Shown here in pieces: positions 17,301 through 25,999 of a stretch of 64,000 nt of DNA. Numbering within the stretch: the first letter of the stretch is position 1; every line of letters begins with the position of its first letter. Position numbers and translations under genes: made by a program. The stretch comes from Bremerella sp. JC817. Its GTDB lineage: Bacteria > Planctomycetota > Planctomycetia > Pirellulales > Pirellulaceae. Below the pieces are notes generated by a model, which was given only the letters and a program-made list of their open reading frames with translations, was not told where the DNA came from and did not search any database. The DNA is taken from the NCBI RefSeq assembly GCF_040718835.1, contig NZ_JBFEFG010000259.1:62001-126000 (forward strand), given 5' to 3'.

Positions 17301-18335
17301 ATGACACGACTCACGCAAGTTTTTCTGAAACCAGGCTGGTACAAGATTGGCAACCGCATGCAAGAGTTCACGGCGAACGATCTCGATCTGCTGGTCGAGC
17401 GAACCGCCACGATGCTCTCGGCTGGTATCCGCATTCCACTGTGGGGAGCCCACAAGTCGCCCGGCAGCTTGGACGGTGGCCCGCAGCCGGAAGAGAACTC
17501 GGCGGTTGACAACCTTGGCTGGATGATCGGTGTTCGGCAGCTGGAAGATGGCAGCCTCGAGCAGACGCTGGAAGTGCTGGATGACGAAGCCGCCACGGCG
17601 ATCGAATCAGGCCGCGTGCAATTTACCAGCCCAGAGATCGGCCCTTATACCGATGGCCTGGGGCGCGAGTTCGGCGTGGTGATTCGTCACATGGCATTGA
17701 CCGCAACGCCCCGCAATCCAGAGCAAGGGGCGTTTCAGCCGGTGCTGCAGTTCTCGCTCGACGATCAACTTCATCCCCGTTCGACCACCACCAAGCTGAT
17801 CGAAGCGTTGGCGGCTCGTGGTGTTCTGCTCGACGAGCAGTGGACCAACACGGCCGCCGGGCTTGAGCAATTGCTGGAAGCGATCGAGGCCAATTTGCCT
17901 CTGCCGACGGAAAGCGAACCTTCGGAAACAACCGAAACGACGGACGACACGGCTTCGTCCCTGCAATTCAGTGAACCGGCGCAAGCGGCGATTGACGCCC
18001 AGATGCAGCAGGTCGCTCGGCTTCAAGCCCAGCTCGACCAACAGCATCGGACCCAACTGACCCGCCGCTTCGCCGGTCTTCCCTTGCCGCTGCGTGAGTT
18101 CTGCCAGCGCAAGGCCGAGAGTGTTCAGTTCAGCGAAACCGGCAGCGACGCCCCGAATGTTTCGCTGACCGAGGTCGCCGATCTCTTTCGCCAGGTGCTG
18201 CCTGGTTCGATGCAACTTCCCGACAACGATCTCCGCGAGCTCTCGCCATCCGCGGAACTGCTGGGGGAAGAGCCTGATCCGCAGAACGATCAACTGACCG
18301 ACGCCGTGCTGCGTTCGATCGGCATCGGCCGGTAG
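17301..18335 (+). CDS. Phage prohead protease (Mu gpI-like) with scaffold-like C-terminus
   Basis: 344 aa, leading the plus-strand block B. The N-terminal ~150 residues match Mu I-type phage protease stretches (QEFTANDLDLLVERTATMLS, IPLWGAHKSP, GWMIGVRQLEDG, RVQFTSPEIGPYTDG, GVVIRHMALTATPRNP). The C-terminal half is Glu/Gln-rich helical, probably scaffold: these proteins self-cleave and process the capsid during prohead maturation. No clear Ser-His-Asp triad is obvious to me. Next genes are the decoration and capsid proteins. Confidence 0.82.
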   Translation: MTRLTQVFLKPGWYKIGNRMQEFTANDLDLLVERTATMLSAGIRIPLWGAHKSPGSLDGGPQPEENSAVDNLGWMIGVRQLEDGSLEQTLEVLDDEAATAIESGRVQFTSPEIGPYTDGLGREFGVVIRHMALTATPRNPEQGAFQPVLQFSLDDQLHPRSTTTKLIEALAARGVLLDEQWTNTAAGLEQLLEAIEANLPLPTESEPSETTETTDDTASSLQFSEPAQAAIDAQMQQVARLQAQLDQQHRTQLTRRFAGLPLPLREFCQRKAESVQFSETGSDAPNVSLTEVADLFRQVLPGSMQLPDNDLRELSPSAELLGEEPDPQNDQLTDAVLRSIGIGR

Positions 18336-18388
18336 CCGATTCACCTGTTTATTTCGTCACTAACTCTTCCTTACAAGGAATCCTCACT

Positions 18389-19195
18389 ATGGGTCAATTC
18401 GCACGTGGATCGTTGCCAGGACAATCGCTGGCCGTGGAAAGCAGCGTTTCGCAGGTTCAGTTTCTGGGACCGCACGGAGAAACCAACGCCACCATCCTGC
18501 AAGGGATTATTGCAGCCAGTTCGGTCGACGCCGGCAACACGCCGACTTCTACCTTACGAGCCGGCCTGGTGCTGGGTCGCATCGCTGCCTCTGGACTTCT
18601 GGCACCATACGATCCGACCGCGACCGATGGCACGCAAACGGCGATCGCAATTTTGCTCGATACGCTCGACATGCAAGACGCCCATGGCGTGAGCGAAGCG
18701 AAGCTTTCGGCGCGGATCCTTGCCGCCGGGCATGTGGTGAAAAGCTCGGTCATTGGGCTCACGCCCCAGGCCCAGCAGCAACTCATTCGCCAGGGCATTC
18801 GTTTCGATCAGATCCCGATGCCAATGGCTTCGGCGCTGTGCAGCCATAACGGTTCGCTCTATGCGACCGCCGACTTCGCGTTGACCTCCAGCGACAACGG
18901 CAAGCTGGTCGTGGCCAGCAAAGCGGGGGCAATCGCGATCACGCTGCCGGCGATCGAAGAAGGACTGGAGTTCGCTTTCGTGCAGACGGTCGATCAGAAC
19001 CTGACCATCTCTTCGGCCGAAGGGAACAACGTGCTGGCCGTCAACAACGCCGCGGCCGATGGCATCGCATTTCAAACCACCAGCCAGAAGCTGGGGGCCA
19101 GCGTGATGGTGAAGGCGATTCGCACCGCCAGCAACAAGCTGAAGTGGATCGCCTTGAGCAGCAGCCCTGCGGCGTTGACGGTGGTCTCGGCGTAA
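18389..19195 (+). CDS. Head decoration-like protein (HDPD/gpD type), 268 aa
   Basis: Good RBS (ACAAGGAAT) before ATG 18389. The N-terminal ~150 residues (TSTLRAGLVLGRIAASGLLA, FAVLLDTLDMQ-like AIAILLDTLDMQDAHGV, LSARILAAGHVVKSSV) match the lambda gpD/head decoration protein D layout. There is an extra ~110-residue beta-rich C-terminal domain (SLYATADFALTSSDNGKLVV...). It lies between protease and capsid genes, the usual place for a decoration protein that clamps the expanded capsid. Confidence 0.72.
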   Translation: MGQFARGSLPGQSLAVESSVSQVQFLGPHGETNATILQGIIAASSVDAGNTPTSTLRAGLVLGRIAASGLLAPYDPTATDGTQTAIAILLDTLDMQDAHGVSEAKLSARILAAGHVVKSSVIGLTPQAQQQLIRQGIRFDQIPMPMASALCSHNGSLYATADFALTSSDNGKLVVASKAGAIAITLPAIEEGLEFAFVQTVDQNLTISSAEGNNVLAVNNAAADGIAFQTTSQKLGASVMVKAIRTASNKLKWIALSSSPAALTVVSA

Positions 19196-19261
19196 TCGTT
19201 TCGCCGCGGACTTTCCTGAACTTACCTTTCTCCTCAATCCTTTCCTGAAGGACCTTTGAAT

Positions 19262-20419
19262 ATGGGTTACAGCGTTTCCAAAGTTCTCGCCCCGCAGCGC
19301 ATCATGGGGGTCGTCAAGCGTGTGCAAAGTGGACGCCAATCGCTGGCTCGGCTGCTCGGCTTCGTGGGCGAAGAACCCAACGTGGTGCGTCCCGGCGGGC
19401 GGCACTTCAGCTACGACGTCTTCAACGGCACCCGGCAGTTGCCGCGCGGCATCGCGCCGGATGGACCGCGCCGTCTGGCTCCGCCTCAGGCAGTCGGCAA
19501 CGTGACCGGTACGTTTCCGCGTCTCGGCGAAACGGTTCCGCTGCTGTACGAACAAATGCTCAACCAGCGAATGCTGGGCGGTCCTTCGTGCGAGCTCGAT
19601 CAGATGGGGCTCTCGTACATCGGCCGACAGGAAGCGTACCAGGCCGAGAAGTTCTTGAACTTCATCGAGTTCCAAACCGCTGCCATGCTGCGTGGCAAGT
19701 ACTACTTCGCCCCGGCCGCCGATCAGTCGTATCTGCATAGTTGGGAGCCAACCGGCTTGCCAGGCGAGCAGTCGGTCGACTTCCGCATTCCAGCCGGCAA
19801 TCGTGGGCAGCTCGACATGCTGGGTGATGGCGAGATCGTCGACGCCAGTTGGGATTCGCAAGATGGCGAAGGCAACTACGACGCCGATATTCCGCAGCAT
19901 ATCTTCGGCATCAACGCGGCGTTGGAAGCGTTATGTGGCCTGCCGCTGGAACACCTCTGCATGAACTCGGTGACCTGGAATCTGATGATCAAGAATCAGC
20001 AGATCAAGTCGCAGGCCGGGATCGGCAACATGCCGATGCAGAAGATCGAGCGGACCGCTGGTGGTCACTTCACCGGACTGATCAGCAGCGTGCCTTGGGT
20101 CACGATCCACATCATGGATCATGTTCTGGAAATCGAAGGACCGGCTGGCACGTTCACGCAGACGAAGGCCCTGGCCGACAACCATGTCTACGGTATGCCG
20201 AGCCCCAGCCCGGCGTGGGTTGCCTTGGGGGAAGGCTCGGAAGTCGTGGTCGAAGGGAACAGTCCCGAAGCGATCACGGCGGAACGTCACGGGCAATATG
20301 CCTGGGCGACGCCCAGCGACAACCCGGCCGGCTACGACCTGCACCAGGTCTACAACGGTCTGCCGTTTCTGTACGTCCCCGGTGCGATCGTCGACGCCGA
20401 AGTGGTCTTCGAGTCGTAA
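19262..20419 (+). CDS. Major capsid protein, lambda gpE-like family
   Basis: The ATG at 19262 was chosen over a TTG six bases earlier; AAGGACC lies just before. About 385 aa. The protein has the gpE/HK97-like pattern: a long N-terminal region with LARLLGFVGEEPNVVRPGG, an E-loop-like GPRRLAPPQAVGNVTGTFP, and a C-terminal A-domain (LEHLCMNSVTWNLMIKN, GGHFTGLISSVPWVTIHIMD, NHVYGMPSPSPAWVALGEGS). It forms the icosahedral head. It is the most phage-diagnostic gene of block B. A stable hairpin follows it. Confidence 0.9.
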   Translation: MGYSVSKVLAPQRIMGVVKRVQSGRQSLARLLGFVGEEPNVVRPGGRHFSYDVFNGTRQLPRGIAPDGPRRLAPPQAVGNVTGTFPRLGETVPLLYEQMLNQRMLGGPSCELDQMGLSYIGRQEAYQAEKFLNFIEFQTAAMLRGKYYFAPAADQSYLHSWEPTGLPGEQSVDFRIPAGNRGQLDMLGDGEIVDASWDSQDGEGNYDADIPQHIFGINAALEALCGLPLEHLCMNSVTWNLMIKNQQIKSQAGIGNMPMQKIERTAGGHFTGLISSVPWVTIHIMDHVLEIEGPAGTFTQTKALADNHVYGMPSPSPAWVALGEGSEVVVEGNSPEAITAERHGQYAWATPSDNPAGYDLHQVYNGLPFLYVPGAIVDAEVVFES

Positions 20420-20444
20420 TCGCAGACGACGCCGTTTTGCTTGT

Positions 20445-20476
20445 GGGTCGAGCCGCCATTCTGCGCGGCTCGACCC
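20445..20476 (+). terminator. Hairpin after major capsid gene
   Basis: Arms GGGTCGAGCCG (20445-20455) and CGGCTCGACCC (20466-20476) pair perfectly over 11 bp with a 10-base loop. Position between the capsid gene and the next phage gene fits an intergenic terminator or attenuator. No long T-run follows. Confidence 0.6.
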
Positions 20477-20511
20477 TGGGTGAACCCATCCCTCTTTTTC
20501 GCTGAAGCGCC

Positions 20512-20967
20512 ATGAGCACGACACCTTATTGCACCGCGACGCAGTTGACGTCAATCCTTGGCCCCAGTGCTTTGCTGCGGCTATTGGACGACAACGAAGA
20601 TGGCACCGCCGGCTCGCTCGAAAGTTCGTACGCGACCGATGCCATCGAGCAGGCCGCCAGTCAGATGAATCTCTTCCTGCACGCTCGTTACGCCACTGCC
20701 GATCTTTTGGCCAGCGATTGGTGCCGCTGGTGCAACGCTTACCTGGCGATTGATCTGCTGGTGCGGCGTCGGGGAAATCCGGCCGACAGCAGTTTGACCG
20801 AGATCGCCAAAACGTATCGCCAGCAGTTGGAAGCGATTGCCCGTGGCGAACTCGCTTTGCCCGATGCGGCCCGGCCTCATACGGCGTTGCCGCGGATCAG
20901 CAATCATCAGACGACCCTCGGCGAACGTTTGCCGATACGCACAATCCGCCCGGAACAGGAGGGTTAA
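20512..20967 (+). CDS. Phage gp36-like (DUF1320) head-tail connector protein
   Basis: 151 aa. The N-terminal YCTATQLTSILGPSALLRLLDD, the stretch AIEQAASQMNLFLHARYATA and CRWCNAYLAIDLLVRRRG match Mu-like gp36/DUF1320. These sit just behind the capsid and act at the head-tail connector. It is tightly followed by the next gene (4 bases). The order capsid - gp36 - gp37-like - tail is standard. Confidence 0.85.
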   Translation: MSTTPYCTATQLTSILGPSALLRLLDDNEDGTAGSLESSYATDAIEQAASQMNLFLHARYATADLLASDWCRWCNAYLAIDLLVRRRGNPADSSLTEIAKTYRQQLEAIARGELALPDAARPHTALPRISNHQTTLGERLPIRTIRPEQEG

Positions 20968-20970
20968 GCG

Positions 20971-21510
20971 ATGCATACCGCAGCCATTTTGAAAACGGTT
21001 TGCTTGCAGCTTCGTCAGCGCTGGGGGTGGACGGCGGACCAGTGCCGCGTGACGCTCGATACCCGGCCGATCGCTCGCTGCGGCGAGTTCTTCGTGGCGA
21101 TCGCCGACGCCGGGACCGAGGCGGCCGAAAGCACCGGGCACTTCGTGGCCGAGCGGTTCCAACTGGAAGTGGGCGTCTGGCGACGGGTCGCTTCGTTTCC
21201 TGCCGATCGCGCGGCGAACCTTCTGCTGGACGACGACCCCCACGCGGCGCCGGTTTGCTTGCCTCATGCACTCGAGCGGCAGGTGAAGCAAACCATTCAT
21301 CGCAGTTACACGCTGCTGAATGCCATCAACCACGCCGCCGGTTGCGGGACCGAGGCAACCGGCAGTGGCTTGCAGTCTCCGTTTGTTTATCGCGGTTCGC
21401 GTCGAACGCAAGTTCTGGAAGCCAAGCCAGGCGGCGCCGCGTTTGTTGGCCGACTAATCCAGTTCGGCGAAGCCCTTCACATCGATCCTATTAGCGAGAA
21501 CGAAGCATGA
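20971..21510 (+). CDS. Head-tail connector/tail completion-type phage hypothetical
   Basis: 179 aa, beta-rich soluble protein (LEVGVWRRVASFPADRAANL, HRSYTLLNAINHAAG, FVGRLIQFGEALHIDPI). It lies between gp36 and the tail-tube candidate. In Mu-like and siphovirus gene orders this slot holds gp37 or tail-terminator proteins. The stop overlaps the next ATG (ATGA). Exact role inferred from order only. Confidence 0.6.
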   Translation: MHTAAILKTVCLQLRQRWGWTADQCRVTLDTRPIARCGEFFVAIADAGTEAAESTGHFVAERFQLEVGVWRRVASFPADRAANLLLDDDPHAAPVCLPHALERQVKQTIHRSYTLLNAINHAAGCGTEATGSGLQSPFVYRGSRRTQVLEAKPGGAAFVGRLIQFGEALHIDPISENEA

Positions 21511-22061
21511 GCCTTGGAACTTTTGCCCCTGGACCTTACACGGCAACGTACGACGCCTCGGGCGCGGTAAGCGGCACGCCAGGCCAAGCGGCCGATCCGG
21601 CGGCTCGCGATATTGGCCTGGTCGAAGGTGCCCACCGACTGTCGCGGGTGATGGAAGGAGAAGACATCGCCGGAACGAACCTGTTCGGGCAGACGGTCGT
21701 CGATTCGATCTATCGCGGCGGCAACTGCTTTCTGCTGCTGACGATGAAAGAGTGGAAGCCTTACGTCCGCGATATTTTGTGGCCGTTTGGCAGCAGCTTC
21801 GGCGATGTCGGTCCGATCGGTCGCCTGCTGACCGACCTGGCGGGGAAGATTGTGCTGACGCCGGTCGCCGGCACGCCTGCCTACGAAAACGATGGCAAGG
21901 TGTTGACGTTCGGCAAAGCGATTCTTTCGCCGCAGCACAACACCGAGATCTTCTTTGGCCCGGCCCAGCGCGACGTGGCGTTGGTCTTCCGCTGTTTCCC
22001 TTACTACAACAGCGACGAAACGCCGAAGCTGGTCTGGTTTGAAGAATCGGACGTCGAGTAG
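21507..22061 (+). CDS. Putative tail tube protein
   Basis: 184 aa, starting MSLGTFAPGPYTATYDASGA. It contains a chain of short strands with VDSIYRGGNCFLLLTMKEWK, ILWPFGSSFGDVG and GKIVLTPVAG: a beta-sandwich-like pattern seen in phage tail tube proteins. Its position after the connector genes supports a tail tube or neck protein. It overlaps the upstream gene by four bases. Confidence 0.6.
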   Translation: MSLGTFAPGPYTATYDASGAVSGTPGQAADPAARDIGLVEGAHRLSRVMEGEDIAGTNLFGQTVVDSIYRGGNCFLLLTMKEWKPYVRDILWPFGSSFGDVGPIGRLLTDLAGKIVLTPVAGTPAYENDGKVLTFGKAILSPQHNTEIFFGPAQRDVALVFRCFPYYNSDETPKLVWFEESDVE

Positions 22062-22097
22062 TTCGCCAGCACCCCTTGGTATTAAAAGGTTCGACCG

Positions 22098-22841
22098 TTG
22101 AAGACGATTACCTATCAAGTTCGGCTGCAGCCCCTGACCGAGCCAGACGCGATCGACGAACTCGTCTCGCCGCAGTTGGCTGATTCGCCGGAAGCACCTT
22201 TCGGCCAGATCACCGAAGAGACCATTCGCCAGGCGATCGATCAGGCTGCGATCGACGCGCCGGCGAATTCCGATTCGGAGGAACCTCTCCACGATGCACC
22301 TCAATCGCCAAGGATGGCGGTGGCGGCGAAGGATGCGCCGGCATCGTTTGACGTTCGCTCGATGGTGGATGGAGCAGGGGAGCGGACGATTCCGCTACCT
22401 GGGACCAACGCAGCCAGCGAACGCGATTCGATCCCGCTGCCTGGCCAGCCTCCCGCGCCTCGGTCTGCGTGGAACCGCTTCACGCCGCTGATCGCCGCGA
22501 TGCCATCCGCTGTTGAACCAGCGTTGCCAGAGACGACTTCGCCCGCCGCATTGCGAACGCTTGCATTGCCCCCGTTAAGTTCGACCGCCTCGCCAGGCTT
22601 GCCGGTGCCCGCGTCGACTGTTTCCAGTCGCCGTCACGATTCGACGGTTTCAGCTTCACTGGCGGAAACAACGCGGCTGCTACGGAAGCTGCTTGCCGAA
22701 CGCACTCCGCCCGCGCCGCCAACCGGACTGGCTTCGCTTTGGGAACAGCTGGAGCACATGGCCGATCCCGACCTCGATGCCGCGCAAGACGCGTCGCGAC
22801 ATGGCGATTCGTTTCCTACGGGTCTTGCTGCGAGGCGATGA
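22098..22841 (+). CDS. Pro/Ser-rich phage-block protein, 247 aa
   Basis: TTG start (22098) with AAAAGG at about eight bases. The first 60 residues have a short ordered domain (YQVRLQPLTEPDAIDELVS, ITEETIRQAIDQAAID), then a long disordered Pro/Ala/Ser linker, and a C-terminal helix (LLRKLLAERTPP, LASLWEQLEHMADPD). Tail-to-tail overlap of 26 bases with a minus-strand membrane gene. The low-complexity middle and overlap suggest it may be shortened compared with relatives; function unknown. Confidence 0.55.
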   Translation: MKTITYQVRLQPLTEPDAIDELVSPQLADSPEAPFGQITEETIRQAIDQAAIDAPANSDSEEPLHDAPQSPRMAVAAKDAPASFDVRSMVDGAGERTIPLPGTNAASERDSIPLPGQPPAPRSAWNRFTPLIAAMPSAVEPALPETTSPAALRTLALPPLSSTASPGLPVPASTVSSRRHDSTVSASLAETTRLLRKLLAERTPPAPPTGLASLWEQLEHMADPDLDAAQDASRHGDSFPTGLAARR

Positions 22842-23217
22842 TATGAGCACCCGTCAGGAAAATCGAAGCGATGAGGATGTTGAACATACCGAGATACATG
22901 ATCGCCTGGGTCATGAAGAACACCACCGGTGGCGGACTCCCCGTATAACAAATGAACTGCCCGAATGCCCCCGCCAATATGCACGGGACGCCACCACAAA
23001 ACAAAAAGAACGCGTAGGCATACAACGGATTCTTGCGATCGGGCAGCGGATACAGATACCTGGGGCTTGGCTCGGCCGGTTCATAGATCTCGTCGATTGT
23101 CTCGATTTCGATATGGTTGGACTCGGCATAGGCACGTACATGCTGCTTATCGACGGCGTCGATCGTTCGTTCGAATCGCTTGCCTTCGGCATCGGTTCCA
23201 ATCAGCAAGTATTTCAT
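22816..23217 (-). CDS. Small membrane protein with GspF-N-like domain, paralogue 1
   Basis: 133 aa. The first ~45 residues (MKYLLIGTDAEGKRFERTID, AVDKQHVRAYAESNHIEIET) have the beta-beta-alpha pattern of the type II secretion GspF N-terminal motif. Two TM helices follow (YAYAFFLFCGGVPCILAGAF, IMYLGMFNILIASIFLTGAH). It has three relatives in the window at 27415, 27849 and 31807, all on the minus strand between phage blocks. It is not a phage gene by content. Function unknown. Confidence 0.7.
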   Translation of the reverse strand: MKYLLIGTDAEGKRFERTIDAVDKQHVRAYAESNHIEIETIDEIYEPAEPSPRYLYPLPDRKNPLYAYAFFLFCGGVPCILAGAFGQFICYTGSPPPVVFFMTQAIMYLGMFNILIASIFLTGAHIIASQQDP

Positions 23218-23259
23218 GGGATCGCTCAGCTAAGTTGCGGGAATGGACTACGACACCAT

Positions 23260-23550
23260 CTAGGCACGTTGAGAATAGGACCACAGGGCGACCGCCGCAC
23301 AAGCGGTCAGCATCCCCGAACCAACGGTTACCAGGCCGAGGACGCGCGCGTGACCTTTTCGTCCCAGGACGTTCGATACGGCGGCGTTCGTCGGGTCGGC
23401 CATGGCGGGATTGATCTCGGGCGAATGCGCGGCCCGGTGCGCGATTTCCACCACCAATATCGGCGTCAAAAACAGCGCGATCAGCAGCAACCACGACAAG
23501 TGCTTTCTCCCGTCAGGAAGTCGCGGGGCCTCTTCGAACTCGTCGTCCAT
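23260..23550 (-). CDS. Small two-TM membrane protein, 96 aa
   Basis: Hydrophobic segments WLLLIALFLTPILVVEIAH (about 19-37) and GLVTVGSGMLTACAAVALWS (about 71-90) flank a short polar loop. Start ATG at 23548-23550. Between paralogue 1 and phage block C, 42 bases upstream of paralogue 1. It could form a small operon with it, but the product is not recognised. Confidence 0.55.
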   Translation of the reverse strand: MDDEFEEAPRLPDGRKHLSWLLLIALFLTPILVVEIAHRAAHSPEINPAMADPTNAAVSNVLGRKGHARVLGLVTVGSGMLTACAAVALWSYSQRA

Positions 23551-23622
23551 CGTTCCACCTCTTCGTCGCAGGTCGATCCTGCTGCCATGATTTGTTGACC
23601 ACGCACCCCTACGGTACTACGT

Positions 23623-25347
23623 ATGCATACCCCGATCAATCAGGCCGACCTCTCTGCGCAAACAATTCATTATGGTGACGTGCAGATCGGTGGCAGCGGT
23701 GGCCCGAGCATTGCCGGATCGGCCGTTCGTTCGACCCCCCCGCAATGGTCATTCACAGCGACCAATCAATACAACGACGCCCAACAAACCGTCGTCGGGC
23801 AGCGTGTCCGGCTGAATGTTCAGGCGATCTTCTACAGCGAAACGGAAGCCCTTTCCGCCGCGCAGTTGAAAGCCATTCGTCGGCAACTTCTAGAGCCGCG
23901 TCAAACGCTTTCGCTTGCCGGAACTGGATGCGGCCTCGATAGCCCTGCCATCGATATCGGCTGGGGGCCTCGGCCGCTGGCATGCACCATCACCATGCAA
24001 GGTTCGCAGACCGCATCGCTGCAGTGGTCCGTCGAATTTGAAATCGCTTCGTCCGATGTCGCTGCCAGCGTACTGGACGAACGGCTCAAGTCGTTCGACT
24101 TCGCTCAAAGCTATCGCCTCGACGATCAAGGCCTGCTGACACGGGTCACGCGTGGCAGTTGGCAAGTTGCTTCGCAGCATTCCGGCGGAACCCAGGTAGC
24201 CGACAGCTTCCGCGCGGCGATCGATGTCGAAGTGCCTGCCGGATTTCGTCGCGTCACGCAAGTTTACGACGAGTCGACCGATAAGAGCCGCATCGACTTT
24301 CAACTGGTCGACGTGCAACTCGCAGGCGACGCGCTGCCGGCAGGGATCGCCGAAGGGGAAGGTTCCTTCTCGTTCACAACCGAAGGAATCGGACTGGCTC
24401 GCGGCACGGCGCGGCTGACGGCGACTTTGACCGTCGCCCCCGGGGTCGCCCCCAACTATGCTTTCCTGCAGTTCTGGTTGATGGCTCAGCAGAAGCAAAC
24501 CGACCTGCAATCCGCGGCGAGCGGCGGGACGGCTCTCTTTCCGATTCGTTTGTCGATTGAACGTGGTTTGTGGGAGCGTGCCCGAACGAGTCGCTTCGAG
24601 ATCGTCTGGCAGAAAAGTGGCGGCATCGGGGCGTTCCTTTCCGACAAATTCTGGACGCCGCTCTCTGGGAGTGGCGACTATTCAACCTGGAGCAGTTCGA
24701 TCGCCGGCATGTGGCATCAGCGCGGAACGGCGGGACTCGGGTCGACGTCGGCCGATAACCTTTCGGTCAACCTCGCTTCGGCCGCCAGTGGCGTCGTCAT
24801 CGCGACTAGCAACACGCCTCCCTCGGTTAGCAATGCCGCCGAATCGGTTGAACTGGCCAGTAGCACGATCGATCCGAACGCGTCGTGGCTCGACTACGAC
24901 GTGCAATTGAAGTTCTTTAAAGACGAACGCACGACCTGGCATCGACGGGCGGTCGATCCTTCGCGCAGCTTGGCCACGATCAGCGATCCGCTGTACGGCA
25001 CCGACGGCATTCAGCCGCAGCAGTCGTTCGATGCGACCGACCAAGAAGACATCGCGGAAGAACATGGCCTGCCGACGCAGTATGTGCTGCTGAAGGCGAA
25101 AGGCTTGCGGGTGCAATACCTGCCAGTCTTCCCCACGCTGACCTCGCTGGCCGGGCAAGCGGTTGCGTTGGTGAAGGAGTCGTTCGAAATCGGTCCGGCG
25201 ACCAGCGTGGGGCACATTGTCTATCAGATGCGCGGCTATCGTTTGTACAAAGTTCTGGGAACGGTCGCCTCGCTGAGCGATTCGCCGGCCAGTCCTTCCG
25301 TTCCCTCAGCACCTTCCAGCGAAGAGCTGGAAGGAGAGGAGTCGTAA
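23623..25347 (+). CDS. Large phage tail protein, 574 aa
   Basis: Starts MHTPINQADLSAQTIHYGDV. The sequence is almost entirely beta-rich with repeated FxxxxxNQYNDAQQTVVGQ-type and FQLVDVQLAGDALPAGI-type segments. It has no TM, catalytic motif or long heptads, so it does not look like a tape measure. It suits a tail tube-, baseplate- or tail-spike-type structural protein. It opens block C, ends two bases before the chaperone gene and is the longest plus-strand phage ORF in the window. Confidence 0.65.
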   Translation: MHTPINQADLSAQTIHYGDVQIGGSGGPSIAGSAVRSTPPQWSFTATNQYNDAQQTVVGQRVRLNVQAIFYSETEALSAAQLKAIRRQLLEPRQTLSLAGTGCGLDSPAIDIGWGPRPLACTITMQGSQTASLQWSVEFEIASSDVAASVLDERLKSFDFAQSYRLDDQGLLTRVTRGSWQVASQHSGGTQVADSFRAAIDVEVPAGFRRVTQVYDESTDKSRIDFQLVDVQLAGDALPAGIAEGEGSFSFTTEGIGLARGTARLTATLTVAPGVAPNYAFLQFWLMAQQKQTDLQSAASGGTALFPIRLSIERGLWERARTSRFEIVWQKSGGIGAFLSDKFWTPLSGSGDYSTWSSSIAGMWHQRGTAGLGSTSADNLSVNLASAASGVVIATSNTPPSVSNAAESVELASSTIDPNASWLDYDVQLKFFKDERTTWHRRAVDPSRSLATISDPLYGTDGIQPQQSFDATDQEDIAEEHGLPTQYVLLKAKGLRVQYLPVFPTLTSLAGQAVALVKESFEIGPATSVGHIVYQMRGYRLYKVLGTVASLSDSPASPSVPSAPSSEELEGEES

Positions 25348-25348
25348 C

Positions 25349-25633
25349 GTGTTTACCTTACCACCATCGGTGAAATTGCAGATTGTGGTCGACGACGCGG
25401 CGGAAGCTTCGCCAGTAACGATCGACCTTTTGGAAGCCTACGACCAGGCCGCCTTCCTGGCGCAGTCGCATGGCGATGCCTGGCTGCCGTTGTGGGGCGA
25501 ATGGATCGCCACGCAGCTTGGCGAAACGAACCTTGCCTACAGTCAGGTTCGGACGCTTTGGCAACAGGTCGCCCATCTGTCGACTACCTGGCTGGACGAC
25601 TGTAAAAAAAAAGCAGAGACGACTGCCTTCTAG
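25349..25633 (+). CDS. Tail assembly chaperone, zero-frame product (gpG-like)
   Basis: GTG start two bases after the previous stop. 94 aa: a small alpha/beta domain (VKLQIVVDDAAEASPVTIDL) then WLPLWGEWIATQLGE, QVRTLWQQVAHLSTTWLDDC. It ends KKKAETTAF right after nine A residues. This size, location after tail genes and slippery end match the lambda gpG type, whose product is made in excess over the frameshifted form. See the longer product below. Confidence 0.7.
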   Translation: MFTLPPSVKLQIVVDDAAEASPVTIDLLEAYDQAAFLAQSHGDAWLPLWGEWIATQLGETNLAYSQVRTLWQQVAHLSTTWLDDCKKKAETTAF

Positions 25634-25872
25634 CTTTGCTTTATGGAGGCTCGCCGGGACAGTATCGCGATGTCCCAGCTTTCGAGAAACGAGCCTGGCT
25701 GAGGAATTGGCCCGAAAGCTATGCCCGCCGCCAGCTACTTACGCCTGCTGAAGCCACCACGCCGGATGGTATCTATCAGCAGATCCTGGCAGCCACCGGG
25801 CAAGAAGACGTGGCCCGAGCGGCGCGGCTGGAAGCGTTGACGCAAGCGAAGCTGCGTAGTCTAGCGCGATAA
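25349..25872 (+). CDS. Tail assembly chaperone, predicted -1 frameshift product (gpGT-like, 174 aa)
   Basis: The minus-one frame is open from 25606 to the stop at 25870-25872 and has no good start of its own (TTG 25636 lacks a ribosome site). Slippage on the A run at 25604-25612 would continue the first frame as ...KKKSRDDCLLALLYGGSPGQ and on through VPAFEKRAWLRNWPESYARR to QAKLRSLAR. The fused C-terminal domain is about 86 aa. In lambda and many tailed phages this fusion helps load tail subunits onto the tape-measure protein. No tape-measure gene follows here. Confidence 0.7.
25604..25612 (+). promoter_or_regulatory. A9 slippery sequence for -1 ribosomal frameshift
   Basis: Nine consecutive A residues lie in the zero frame as AAA-AAA-AAA before GCA. 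Tandem AAA codons allow both tRNAs to slip back one base while keeping full pairing. The minus-one frame is closed by TAA at 25603-25605 immediately before and open right after, so the only way to read the downstream frame continuously is from this point. Confidence 0.7.
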
Positions 25873-25876
25873 AGAC

Positions 25877-25927
25877 ATGCGAAACGAACTGAGCACCGTG
25901 GGGGACTTTATTGCCGCGACACGCTAA
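25877..25927 (+). other. Sixteen-codon ORF fragment after the chaperone gene
   Basis: A tiny ATG-initiated frame, MRNELSTVGDFIAATR, ends in TAA. It begins five bases after the chaperone stop, where a tape-measure gene would normally start. It could be the broken 5' remnant of such a gene or just chance. The rest of 25928-25999 shows no gene. Confidence 0.3.
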
Positions 25928-25999
25928 AATGGGTGTAGCGATCCATGCCGGTCGAACTTCTTCGACCAGCTTCACGCAGGCCCCAGGCTAGTCTTGTTT

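Noticed and set aside
18554..19900. 448-codon minus-strand frame
   Set aside because: Antisense to the decoration and capsid genes; product reads as a GC-rich shadow.
25636..25872. Independent gene starting at TTG 25636
   Set aside because: No ribosome site; frame is open back to the A9 run, so frameshift extension explains it better.
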